Both the position numbers and the translations under genes were made by a program. Below are positions 25,942 to 37,900 of a DNA stretch of 64,000 nt, in pieces (position 1 is the stretch's first letter; each line of letters opens with the position of its first letter). The stretch is from Ficedula albicollis (lineage: Eukaryota; Chordata; Aves; Passeriformes; Muscicapidae), in assembly GCF_000247815.1 (NCBI RefSeq), contig NC_021673.1, positions 46,560,081 through 46,624,080 on the forward strand, given 5' to 3'. The notes beneath the pieces were generated by a model. That model searched no databases. It saw nothing but the letters and a program-made list of their open reading frames with translations, and was not told where the DNA came from.

Positions 25942-26036
25942 GGCAAGCTGCATCAGAGGAATTGATTAAGACTACTTTATTGACCTTTGAAGCAGTAACC
26001 GAGCATCCCAGCTTGCTGATGACCCATCGCTTGACT
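25942..26036 (+). CDS. ULK4: ULK4 exon H
   Basis: The exon is 95 nt. It completes the split Gly codon (G|GG) and ends in phase 0. It encodes QAASEELIKTTLLTFEAVTE, then HPSLLMTHRLT. The acceptor is TTTTATCCACAG and the donor GTAAGT. It aligns with the human stretch TASEEFIKITLSAFEAI, with the usual moderate divergence of the repeat region. Confidence 0.92.
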
Positions 26037-26452
26037 GTAAGTCTGACAGCAATTTAAGTAGTTGCAGACTAATAGGCCTAATTCCATTTAGAAATAAAAT
26101 GTTTCAAAGATTAAGAAACCATTTAAAATATGGTTTAAAATGAGCTATGGTTGTTCTGTTTGACAGGAAAAATACTTATTGTTTATAGAGAATTTTCAAA
26201 GAAGCCGCAAGGCGTTCAGTTTACTGTATTTAGTTGAGAAATTAGAGGGAGAATGAGAAGGACTTAGAGTTTAGAAATAGTGGTTCTTTGTTATGTCAGT
26301 GTTTCTTCAGTTTCAATGCAAGTGTGTTGCTATATATCAGTGAAACTTTCACCACTCTGCTTTTTACATAAACTGATGCTTTTAACAACAACATGTCTTG
26401 GAAAGACCACCTCTGAGGATTGATCCCATTCTATTCATATGAGGGGGTAGTA

Positions 26453-26540
26453 GATATCATATCATATTGTATTGTATCGTATCATATTGTATCATATCAT
26501 ATATCATATCATATCATATATCATATATCATATATCATTT
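26453..26540. repeat. ATCAT-type pentanucleotide simple repeat
   Basis: Imperfect repeats of atcat/atcatat, with a gtatt variant interspersed, span about 88 bp just upstream of the nested duplication. Confidence 0.9.
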
Positions 26541-26586
26541 CTACTGATGTGGTCATCAGTAGCAGTTATGATGTTGGGGTTTTTCT

Positions 26587-27249
26587 ATTTCTTACTTAAA
26601 AATTTCATTAGAATTACCAAACTGTAAGCTTCTTACATCACTGAGATTTGTTTTCTTTGAAGCAAACTGTAAGCTTCTTACATCACTGAGATTTGTTTTC
26701 TTTGAAGTTCTTGGTTAAAACATTCTACTGTGAACTAAGCTAGTTGAAGGCAGAATAATTACATTGTGAAAAGGTTGTCGGCAAATTAGGAGGTCTGAAC
26801 GGTTGAGTCAGTGTTTGACAAATCATCATAACCTGTACCAATGCATTTTTGTGCTTGAACCTTCACCAAAATACAATCCACCATACTCACTGAAATGACC
26901 ATTTGATTAAAACTGAATCTTGTTGTTGTTTGTTTACTTACTTTTTCAAATCTAGCAGATTTCTTACTTAAAAATTTCATTAGAATTACCAAACTGTAAG
27001 CTTCTTACATCACTGAGATTTGTTTTCTTTGAAGTTCTTGGTTAAAACATTCTACTGTGAACTAAGCTAGTTGAAGGCAGAATAATTACATTGTGAAAAG
27101 GTTGTCGGCAAATTAGGAGGTCTGAACGGTTGAGTCAGTGTTTGACAAATCATCATAACCTGTACCAATGCATTTTTGTGCTTGAACCTTCACCAAAATA
27201 CAATCCACCATACTCACTGAAATGACCATTTGATTAAAACTGAATCTTG
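26587..27249 (+). repeat. Nested direct duplication (about 290-bp unit plus internal 45-bp duplication)
   Basis: 26587-26922 and 26959-27249 share the same sequence from 'atttcttacttaaaaatttc' to 'aaaactgaatcttg', with no difference that I can see. Copy 1 additionally holds a 45-bp segment twice in tandem (26618-26662 and 26663-26707), present once in copy 2 (26990-27034). A 36-bp unrelated, T-rich spacer (26923-26958) separates the copies. Confidence 0.93.
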
Positions 27250-27410
27250 CATGTTTGTATTGGAATTAGGTTAAGAGAACACACTCAATACAGCTCTTAT
27301 ATCGAGAAAGACATCAGTAAATAAATAAGAACAAGGGATGTTAGGGATTATGCTAGATAAGAAGGGGTGATCTTAGAAATCAAGTGTTTTTAGAAGTTAA
27401 ATCCTTTTTG

Positions 27411-27430
27411 GTGTGTGTGTGTGTGTGTGT
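27411..27430. repeat. GT dinucleotide microsatellite, 10 units
   Basis: An uninterrupted (GT)10 run. Confidence 0.95.
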
Positions 27431-29765
27431 TAGTTGAGTATTTAGATTATCAAGTTCTAAGAAGTGCTAATAGTAAAATGAATCCGAAATATAAATTGGA
27501 ATTTAAATAAGTTTAATAGGATACTTTTGTAATGAATGCTCACAAGAGTGGTATTCAAGAAAATGGTCCTTATGCAAAAAAATCTAACCAATTAGTAGTC
27601 AGAGGGGAAATAGTACAGAACTATTCCATTTACTTTAATGTGCTAGAAATGAAATGTTAAGTGTAGGTGAGGTATGAATGCCTACTGATATCTCCCTACA
27701 TGCCTGTCAGCCTGCCTCTCACTGTATCTGTATCCTTTAGAGTCACCTAAATTTTAAAAAATAATTGTTTTACTTTGTGAGTTATCAGTGTGTCTTATAT
27801 TGACAGATATATGTACCATTTTTATGGGGGTCCATCAGCACTGACTGAAATTGCAATACCTTGTGTGAGCACATTAAATAAAATTACTCTACCTGTTTCA
27901 ACTTTATTGGTCTGGGGATTTTCTCTGTAAGAGACAATTCCTCTTTACAACTCTCCTTCTCCTGTGCCCATCTCCACATTTAGCAGAACCTTTTCCTGAA
28001 GCCAGGGAGGGACTATCCTAGTCTCTGTTAAGTAACCCAAGGGTCACAGTAGGGGAGTTTTAAAGTATCTAGATTTCTGGGGAGCAGTTTACTTCATGTG
28101 TTGAAAGTTTTAGATGTTTATTTAAAATCCATCTCAACATAGCTTGTCCAGTAATTCTGACACATACCACTTTTGTAGTTTTCCTGGTTTAGGTATAAAA
28201 TTATATCCTTGTCAATGAACAGCTTTTTGGTTGATTTTTAAAATTTTTTTTAAAGAAAATCTATTACTTCACTCACTGATTTTCATAAATAACAGTTCTC
28301 GCTAATTTAAAAGAGCCCTCCTGACACTCAGCAAATAGTCATTCAGATATAAAATAAATTGGAGAAATTGCCTTGCATTTGTATGTTAAATTCAAGAAAT
28401 TGTCCATTGTAATTAATAATCTCTAACCACATCTGCCACTAGTGGTGCAAACAGTAATCAGTTTAATACTATTTACGAAGTCTAGTGTGCTAATTATACT
28501 TGAACGTACAGCATACATTACTTTAGAGGAAAGTGGTACTTCATCTTCTATGAGGCATACAGACTATTTTTGGAATTGCTGTTCCTCGAGGGATATCTTC
28601 TAATTGCTGCTGGCTGAGCATGACTGGAATCTATGAATATAAATTCCAGCACACAGCAGAACTTTGTGCCTTTTTAAAATGTTCAAGCAAGACATGTTCA
28701 AGCTTCCACATCAATATTTAAGTATAACAGTGGTTCATAGGACACTCTTTAACTGAAGAGAAATTGAAATCCTAGGCTGAGCTCGGAAGGATGAGCCTGG
28801 ATTGCTCATTTAGACCAAGTTGTTTGCAAGCAGGATTTTAGGGAGTGAGGTGGGTGAAGGCCAAAACCTTCTTAAGAGAATGCAATTTTTTCTACTCTTA
28901 CTGTGACATTGCTTTATAGTCTCTAATCAGAAATTAAATGCATTTCTAATAAAGTTTAATTAATGTAATAAAAAATGGGGCTGTATTGAGCAAGCAGAAC
29001 CAGGAAGTTTTAAATTTAAGTTCTGTTTTTAGTTTAAGTAAAATGAACATTTTTGAAATTAGTAGGAATTTAAGAGCAACATCTCAGTTTCTTTCCCACT
29101 TTGAGAAGAATTACTTGTTCTGGGTTTTAGTTCATGTTTGATTTACTTTTGTATTTATACTTTTAACAAAGAAAATAAAATAAATTGTGGGGTTTTGTGG
29201 TCAAATTTCTGATTACCACCAACCTGAAGTCAGTTATTGAGGAGATTAATTTCTGTGGTGATTGACTGTATTCGATATTGCAAAGTGTGATAGAGTCAAT
29301 GGAAATTAATTGAAAGTGCTTCAGTGAAAGCCAGCAGTGAGCAGTAATTTCATTTTGCATGCAGTTGTGTGCATTTTTACAAGATATGAAGTAAAGAATA
29401 ACAGTAAATGGGACTTGGCAAATTTTTACAAAACTAGATTTTCAGGTACACAAATATGATGTTGAAGGTCATTAAGAAGAGTCTATATAGACTCGAGTGG
29501 AATAACCCCAGTTTCTCAAATTTCTTCTCCTTACCTAAAATGTAACCATACTTACTAAACTCAGATATGAAGTGTTATAATAATATTGATTTTTCCAATT
29601 TTGGTAAAGGTTTAGGTGTAATTAACTGGAAGAATTCATTCTGACTGTATAATTTGCATTTTTCTTTTTTGTGTTAAGTATATTTATCTGCCTGAAAAGG
29701 GACATATGCAAATTCAGAACAGTGAAGAAGCTCACGATGGCAGATAGTTCCTGAGGGAGTCCTTT

Positions 29766-29806
29766 CTTATACTCCAACTTTCTTACACTCCAACTTTCTT
29801 ACACTT
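29766..29806. repeat. 16-bp tandem repeat, about 2.5 copies
   Basis: Units of 'cttacactccaacttt' (the first with one base change) start at 29766 and 29782, followed by a partial copy 'cttacactt' from 29798. Confidence 0.85.
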
Positions 29807-29834
29807 CAGCTAGCTCCCAAAAATTATCTGTGTA

Positions 29835-29955
29835 CTGCACATACTATCTTTTACCCAAAATGTTAAAGTTGTTCTCTGGTTAAGGCAAAAGTTGGCTGCA
29901 CATACCATCTTTTACCCAAAACATTAAAGTTGTTCTCTGGTTAAGGCAAAAGTTG
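29835..29955. repeat. Two-copy tandem repeat, 61-bp unit
   Basis: 29835-29895 and 29896-29955 start 'ctgcacata' and end 'taaggcaaaagttg'. I count three substitutions between them (acta/acca and atg/aca), so this is older than the 414-bp duplication. Confidence 0.92.
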
Positions 29956-30639
29956 TCAGAAGTAATTCTCTTCCTCAAGGTTTTAAAACTTACTCTTAAA
30001 AATCAGACTAAAATGAAAGCATCTAGAACATGATGAGTTGCTTGATGGGAAGTCAAGGGAAAAGTTGTATGACAAGAAAACCTACTGTTTGACAATGTGG
30101 GAGTTATTAGTTTCAATAAAGATGACAACACAAGGGTTAGAAACTTCTGCAAGTGCTTTTTTCTTGATTCAGCATCAGTGGTGTTCTTCATCCACAGGCT
30201 ATTCTAATCTAACCACTGACATCTTAATTTTGTCAGTGTAGGATGTGACTATATGAACATACTGTGCAGAAGTTTTTCAATCACATTCCCTTTTCAAATA
30301 GATTAAAGTACTACACTGCATGTGGCTTTCTGACCATTAAGCTAATTCAGATGACATGAGACTTTTTTGTGAAACCAGTTCTCTACTAATTGACATATGA
30401 GTCAGGCAATCAGTGCTGTCTCTTCCCAGAAGTAAGAAAAGCAAAATCCTCAATGAAGATTCTGAAGACTTTTAAATAAAAATTAAAGTGTCATCCTTCT
30501 TCCCAACCCATTTTAAAATGCATTAGGTTTTTTTTTCTATTACATTCTGAGAGAATACTGATGATACTAAAACACTGAGGAGTGTGCTGTGCTTTGAGCA
30601 AATGCTTTGAGAAATTTGAAGACAGAAAGAAAGATGATT

Positions 30640-30795
30640 TGGGGTTGGAGCATATCTCTATGGGGAAAGGCTGAGGGAGTTGGACCTGTTCAGCCTGGAG
30701 AAGACAGTTAAGAGGAGACCTCATTAATGAGGATAGATATCTGAAAGGGGGAGGAGTGTCAAGAAGATGGAGCCAGGCTCTTCTCAGTGATGCTT
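30640..30795 (+). mobile_element. CR1 LINE fragment
   Basis: It carries the CR1 words 'ggctgagggagttgg', 'cctgttcagcctggagaaga', 'aggagacctcatta' and 'gatggagccaggctcttctc', which cover the end of ORF2 into the 3' UTR. The coding frame is broken by several stops, so it is inactive. Confidence 0.85.
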
Positions 30796-30884
30796 ATACC
30801 TCACTAGTCAAGTTTTCCTTGCAGAAATTACTCAGTATTATGGAGACAGATGTTCTGGTTCTGGATAGAATACTTGTATTTCCA

Positions 30885-31920
30885 AAAAGGTTTTGACAAA
30901 GTCATACCCCAAAGACTTCAAATTCATTAGTGGCCCTTCCCTCTTACCTGCAGGCTATTTTATAATATAATTTTAACTAGTTAAAATTTATTGAGTGGGA
31001 ATGAAGATCAGTTTTTAAAAATTTAGATATTTTAAGAGTGGTATCTTACAAAGGTTTGTTGAAACATTTGCTGCTAATCCAGAAAAGGGAATGAGTAGGG
31101 AGGTGACAGAACTGACTGATGACACTAAAACATTCATAGTAGTGAAAGTTAAAACTGACAGAGAAGTTGCAGAAGTTTTAAAACTTGAGTGAAAGGAAAA
31201 CAATGACATGTAATTCAACAAGTAATGGACATGGGGAAAGTAATTTCTACTGAACATATGTGATGTCAAACTCTAAACTACTTGCAACTGCTGGGAATCT
31301 TTTGGCATTATTTTTCTATGGAAATGATAGCTTTATATTCAGCAGTAATCAGAAAGACAACTAGATGACTAGTAAAAGGTCAGACAAAAAAGCATAAAAT
31401 GCTGTTGTGCCATGGTGCACTCAGGTCTCAAATACTGAATGCAGTTCTGGTCATTCACTCTCAAAGGGAATGAAGTTTATCAAGAAAAAGTACAGCTCAA
31501 TGATCCAAGGATGGTCTGAGTAGAAAAGAACTTCATCTTGGAAACAAAATACTCTGTAGTGTAGTATTATGAATGGCATGGGAAAGATAAATAATCAGTC
31601 ATGGTTTTTGTAAACTAAGAATATGCGGATATCAGGCTTTAAAATAAGCAAGGATATGTCTTCATAAGGCATAATTGAAATGTAAAATGCAGTGCTGTAA
31701 GTATTGCACATGATGAAAAATTAAATACATTTAAAATAGGATGTGACAAATATATGGGAGAAAAGGCTAAATGCAAAAATACAGATACAACATTAGCTTA
31801 GGAAGTTTCTTAATTCAAGAGATACTTTTCTAGAAACTAGAGGTATGTTTTATGTTTGGTCTATTTCTCATACTCTTCTTCTACTCCATTCCAGCTGTCA
31901 GAAACAGGATTACCAGGTTT
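30885..31920 (+). mobile_element. Old CR1-type LINE copy, degraded
   Basis: Pieces in the right order match CR1 ORF2 DNA: 'ttttgacaaagtcatacccc', then 'gggaatgagtagggaggtga' with 'gatgacactaaaacattca', then 'aactgacagagaagttgcag', then 'actgaatgcagttctggtca' near 31434. The end near 31890 has 'agctgtcagaaacaggatt'. Indels and stops break the frame throughout. It is more diverged than the other CR1 copies and belongs to an older subfamily. Borders are approximate. Confidence 0.65.
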
Positions 31921-34651
31921 GAGCTATGTTTTTTTTTGGTCCTATAAATATATATTATGGTTGGAAGATGTGAATGTAGTTTGTGTGGAAGTTTCTAGAA
32001 TTTACCATTGCTGTTTTGAGTACTGATAACTGCACAGTTATGGCAGCACAGCCTTGGAATGCCATCATTACAGAATAATACAGCGATGGCTTTGTGCAGC
32101 TAGGGATGCATCATGAACTGAATATCAGGCTATTTAAAAGGTGCTAGGAACTCATCTAGGGCTATGATCATATTCAACCTATTTAGTCTGTTTAGGCTTA
32201 AAGAATAATAATTTCCTTTTTTATTAAGAAATCTTAGTGATAAAGACTGAGATGAAAAACCTGTATGTGATTTATCTTCATGCATCTATAAAGATGCGAT
32301 TCCACACAGATATCAGCAGCCATTTAAAAGAGAAAGAAATAAATCCTTGTCTGAATATTCTTCTGTTTATTTCAGTGCCAAAATACTAGTACCATCCTTC
32401 TCTATACATAAATGACAGACAAATTTGCAATTTACTGGTGAATTTGTTAAAAATATTTGCACTTCAGTTTATTTCACCTTAATGATCACGAAGTTATATG
32501 CACATTATTGAAAAACAGTGATCCACATGGCATGGAGAGAAGATTAGGGTTGTGAAGTTAAGAAGTATCTGATTTAAGGTTCATATAAAATTTAATATAT
32601 GCTTTCCCCTTCAGCATATGCACTCTGTTGGGCTTTTGTATAACAAAATAATTTTCCATAGGCTTAATGCTTCATTTAGTTGATCTCCCCATCACACTGA
32701 ACTGACATGAGGCAAAAACCTTCTATGGAGAATTCCTTTCTAAACAGTTTGTTTAATAAAACTGAGATTTGTGTTAGAACAAGTTCAGAATAAGCTACTA
32801 CAGTCATTTAAGACCTAATGAATCTTCTTTACAATGACAGTCAAAAATACATTTATCTTAAAAAAGACTTACGAATGGCTTAACTACATTCAGTAATACG
32901 GAAAGACTGCTGTTAATGTTAGATTAAAGTGAAAAGATTTTGAGTTTTAAAAAATGAAGTTGCATCATACTGTTGTGTACTGTCATCTTAATCAGTATAA
33001 GCCTGAGTCAATGCTCCTGCTGTTGAGTGATTCATAATATCCAGGGACTCTAGATTGTTTCAGATAATCAAGACCTGGTTCTTTTCCTCTTTTCTGTTTC
33101 ACACCTTTAATTTACCACTTACATGTACTTCTTCATTTGAGAAGCTTTGCAGTAGTTGAACTGGTTTCTTGGACCGAAAGATCTTAAGTACTTAAAATTT
33201 TTTCCTACCTCACTAGTATGTTATAACTGATACATTACAATTTGTAAAGCAGATTAGAAACCTGCATTAATGGAGTTGTTGAAATGCAGTATAGTTTTAT
33301 TATTTACCAAAAAGACAAGGAAATATTTCAACAGTATGAAATGTTATGAAAGTCACTACATCTATGATATATAGCACTATCTGTATAGGTATAAAGGTTA
33401 TTTGTACTGGCAAGAGTAGTTTGGCTTCCATACCTCAAGCAGAATCCTTTTACTCCTTTTATTGAAAGTCTGTAACGAAAGTACTGTGTAGTAGTTTTCT
33501 TCAGAAATGAAAAAAGCTAAAGTAAATGAGTTCCTTAATGATATTGATTTAACGGAGTCCACCAACCAGCAGTGAAATAGTTGCTAACTCCAGTTATAGC
33601 TGGCTAGAGGCTAACTTCAGTTAGTTACCCTTTTCATACATACTTTCAACTTCTGTAGATGTTTCCTGTTAGTAGCTGCATGTATCTAGAGAAATTTTAT
33701 CTTCTGTTATTAATTACTGAAACAAAACACGTGGGGGATTACAATGCAGTTGTGTTATGCCAAATCCTGTCCATGGTGCAGTGAGAATCTGCACACTAAT
33801 TTTATTTGTGTAAGTAAATCGTAGGACAAGGTGTGCATCCATGATACATGCTTTAAAATTTCAGGGCTGTCCATCCATCATCTCCCCAAAACCCAAGCAT
33901 GACCTGACTAAATAAATTATATTTTAACAATAATTTAAGTATTAGAAACTCTCCTATAGCGAAGACTAATAATGCACTATTTTTTGTAACTGAGCCATAG
34001 CCTAGTTATCATCAGTTGATTTCAAATGGAGCTAAGCTGACTAGTGCTATGGCAGATCATAGATTTGTAACAATATCCTCGTTGACAATAAACAGTTGAC
34101 TGGATTATATTTTTTCATAGTGCAAATCTTTAGTAATGTAAGTTTACGTTTTAGTGGAAGACTGTATATTACCAGGAGGGAAGAAGTTAAAATATTTTCA
34201 AGACACTATACTAATCTTAGGGATGTTTCATTAGAGGTAGTACATGTTTTCTGATGTATTTTAATTTTATGCCATTCTGTTTTTCATCTTAACTCTATTC
34301 AATGATTAGTTTATGGATTAAAGCATCAGGATTGAGATACTCTAATACTTTTTTCTTAATATTTTACATCTGCACTGAATTCTATACTTTAAATTAAAAG
34401 TCCCTATTTTACCGAAGTTACTGTTGTTTTCTATATAAAAGTACATTAATGCCTGTAATTTTGTGGCAGTTTACCAGAGAAAAATTAACTTGATGGCTTT
34501 TTCAGAGTGATTATGGCTGGATTTCCAGGGTTATTCAACTCTTTGATTAAGGGCTCTAGCAGCAAAATAAATACAGATGACAGTGTATCTCTGTTCTGTC
34601 TTTTTCCTCTGTGAATGATCTAAGCAACGTCTTTCTAATTCTCTGTTTTAG

Positions 34652-34703
34652 GTTGAAGACTCTATCCTCCCATCACTTGTTTCTTTGGCCCACAGTCAGA
34701 ATG
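34652..34703 (+). CDS. ULK4: ULK4 exon I (52-nt small exon)
   Basis: Starts in phase 0 and ends one base into a Val codon. It encodes VEDSILPSLVSLAHSQN. The acceptor is CTCTGTTTTAG and the donor GTAAGT. The human counterpart is VVDYILPPLVSLVQSQN. It is separated from exon J by only 99 bp. Confidence 0.92.
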
Positions 34704-34802
34704 GTAAGTATACAGGCACATCAGCTACAGTTTCCATGAGTTCCACAGTTTATTTTAATTATACTCCAGTGTGGTCACATTCTTGGCACCTTTATTTTCA
34801 AG

Positions 34803-34947
34803 TGGAATGGAGACTCTTCAGCTTGCGGTTGCTCTCAGAAACCACATCACTGTTGTTAAACCACGAAGTCATGGCTGAGGAGAAGGGGGAGGGCCTCAAC
34901 TCAAACAGCAAGCTTCTGTCTCTCATCAGAGATTCACTGCTGCCTCA
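34803..34947 (+). CDS. ULK4: ULK4 exon J
   Basis: The exon is 145 nt. It completes the split Val codon (G|TG) and ends two bases into a Gln codon (CA|G). It encodes EWRLFSLRLLSETTSLLLNH, then a Glu/Lys/Asn-rich loop (EVMAEEKGEGLNSNS), then KLLSLIRDSLLP. EWRLFSLRLLSETTSLL is identical to the human stretch. The loop is the least conserved part. An 88-codon frame starting at 34685 is read-through from exon I through the tiny intron. Confidence 0.94.
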
Positions 34948-37900
34948 GTAAGTATAATAATGCTCCTGTAATGGAGAATAGCTTGATATGCAAACCATTT
35001 TGACAGTGTATTTGTTTTAGCCATCCTTTCTATGTTTAAATGGCTAAGTCTAAAGGGGAATAGCAATTAATTGCTGCCAAAGTTCTTTGCCCAACATCTC
35101 CTCCTAGATTTATTTAGTATTGTGTTGTATCCAACACAGACGCAACTTCTGTTTGACACTCACTTCTGGTACTGTGCCTCTGGCTACTCTTGGAGCAAAG
35201 CAGGATTCCCTCTAGCTTTTGGGCTTTAAATACTCCTCTTTGTTCTTCTAATAAATATAAAGAACATTCTAACTACAACATCTTTTGTCTATTTTGGATA
35301 TTGTATCTTTATTTAAGATGTTCTGAAAACGTATGAAATGACATATAACGTTTTAAAAAGCAACAGTACATCATAGATTAATCCTTCATGATCCACCCAG
35401 AGATTATTGCCTCTAAATTGCTGTCCTTTCCTGCTGTCCCAAGCAGCAGAAAAACCCTGCAGCAGAGTAGATGAAAGTACAGCCTGTAGGCCAGATGTAT
35501 GGAACTTCATTTACATGGTTTATCGTAAAATGAGGCCTCTCATTTCATTCAGGTGAGCGTAAAGAGAGCTCTCTGTGTTACGCACACATTGACTGTGAGC
35601 TGGTAACATCTGTAAGTAGAGGGAAGGAACACCAGATGAGTACAGTAGTCATGAGTCATCAGTTGTATCTAATGATGCTACAGTGTATTTCCCTATCTGG
35701 TCCTCAGAGTGTTAATAATGCTCAATACGTAGCTTCCCTAAGTGAAAAAATTGTTCTCCACCCCTACATTAAATAAATGGGAGAAGGTTGGAGGAATGAA
35801 TGCTGGATTATGATCAGAAACCCAGTATCTTTTCCGAATATCAGACTTTCTCTGCTAATTGAGTAATGTTCTTACAGTTTGAGGTCCAAAGTTTTATCCA
35901 TGCAAGGTGTGTAAACTTTTCTCTATGACAGAGAATTGGATGGAAATCGTAAGGGTCCTGTAGAGAGACTTGCTTCCAGAACATTTCTTCACATTTTTTT
36001 CCTCTGGGAAATGTAGAATGTATCAGAATTTGTATCACAAATTCAAATGGCAGCTAGAAATATTATATATTTGCATTATTAAAAGCTGTCAGATGATTTT
36101 CTTCAGGTAGAGGAAGAGACCTGAAGTCAAAAGAGACAGAGTTCTGTCCTTGCTCTGAAACTTGCCCTTTGTAGGCACATCCGTCTTATACAACTTTTCT
36201 TTTTAAACTGGGGGCTGTGTGTTTGGAGTGATGTGTCATCCTAATTACAAACTAGAAGGAAAACATCCAGTAGACTTCTGTCTCCAAGCTTACTAGCTCA
36301 ATTGAGTGGAAGGGCTTTTTGGCCTGAGACTAAACATCATCCTATGTTGGGGACTTCATTTGTGCCATCTTAGCATGTGCTGTGTGGCAGATGTATGAAA
36401 AAGGGTCTTGAAGCAGCTCAGAATCTTGAATCCAGGGTTTAAGTAATTCTTAAATCAGTTTCCCCATCTCATTAGTAGAGATGAGAAGGGACGGGTTGTA
36501 AGAGTCAGCATAATCTACTTGTAAATATAATGTGAAGCTCTCTCCTGAGAAGCATGGGTTACTGGAATACTTGAAATCTCTTGAAATTGAGATAGAATAT
36601 TGGAGGCTAAAGAATTTTTGCTGATGCTGTTTAGTCTTTCTGTTGCTGGTAAGGGGTGGGACAGAATCTGACTCAGCTGGAGGACAGTCAAAAGAGGGGA
36701 GGTATGTGATGGCCATTTGTTCATGGGCTGTCTGTGGAGGGAAGTAGATATTTCAACCCCTTTTGAATCTACTGAGAACTGAGAGCTGTTGAATATGGAA
36801 GGGAGTGACATCTGGTTTTAATATGGGGTGTTCTTTTTAGGGTAGATTGTAATCTTACACATTTGTGTGTATATTTTATTCCTATAAATATCCTTCTCAA
36901 ATTAATTTGTTTAAATGTAAAACTGACCCTTGAAATAGAATGTGGGTCACTATGCATAAAACATAAATAGACTTCATTTTGAGATAAATGTGACTTACTA
37001 CTTTTTTCCTCATCTTCTGCATCATCAATAAAATGGTAACTCCATAAAATATTTGTGCATGTATAGATCAAAAAGTTAGCTTCCTCATAGAGTTTTGATT
37101 AAATTGAATGCAACAGTGTCATTAAACTTCAGTTCATGGAAAGATTATTTTCCTGAACATTTCATAACCAAAATGAAACCTGCAGCGATAGACAGTGAAC
37201 ACTTGACAATGCTTTATATCTCAATTTTTAAATCAAAAATTTGAACATCATCTGTGTTTTATTTTAATTCCTAATATTCCTAGTTATATGTCATTAAAAA
37301 TTGAGCCAGAATCAACAAAAAGAGAGAAGTGTGTAAATAAAGTTTTATTTAATTTGAAGGTTTATGTAGCTTGTTCTCAGTAGACTACTAAGTCAGTTCT
37401 GCAAGTATGAAATCCAGGATACTTGACATAATATTCTTTTTTTAAGAGCTTAAGAGAGTCTACACCCCCAGATCTTTAAGCCCTTTGTCAAGGTTGTTTA
37501 TAGAGAAGATTGACAAAACAACTCCTTACAGTGTAGTACCTGGAGTTCACAAAACCCTTATAAAATGCTCACTACAGCTACTGTTACTAAACTGTTCTGT
37601 GTTATTAAGTGGCAGTGAAATAATTTGATAACTCATTCATTTAATAAAGTATCTCAAGCATAGCATATTTTCCCTTCTGAGAAGATTCATATATTCATTG
37701 CTCCTAATGGCCTTTATTCAGGCAGTGTGTTTTTATTAATTGCTAAGACACTGACTCTAGTAATCTGCATTTTCTCACGTGGTATTTGTTTTGATGGATC
37801 ACTACGCCTTCCCTTAGAAATATCCTTTCCTGGTATTGTCTTGAGGGAGGGAAGAAGAGAATTTCAAGGAAAAGGAAGTGAAGTGAGACTTTTTTATTGA

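Larger units (their letters stand above)
26037..34651 (+). other. ULK4: ULK4 intron of 8.6 kb with nested duplication and old CR1 copies
   Basis: It holds an ATCAT simple repeat (26453-26540), a nested duplication (26587-27249), a GT microsatellite (27411-27430), a 16-bp and a 61-bp tandem repeat (29766-29955), a CR1 fragment (30640-30795) and a longer, older CR1 (about 30885-31920). From about 31930 to 34651 and from 27.5 to 29.7 kb I recognise nothing. Confidence 0.7.

Noticed and set aside
26453..27249. CRISPR-like or satellite array
   Set aside because: The repeats are a microsatellite and a two-copy duplication in vertebrate intron DNA; there are no regular repeat-spacer units.
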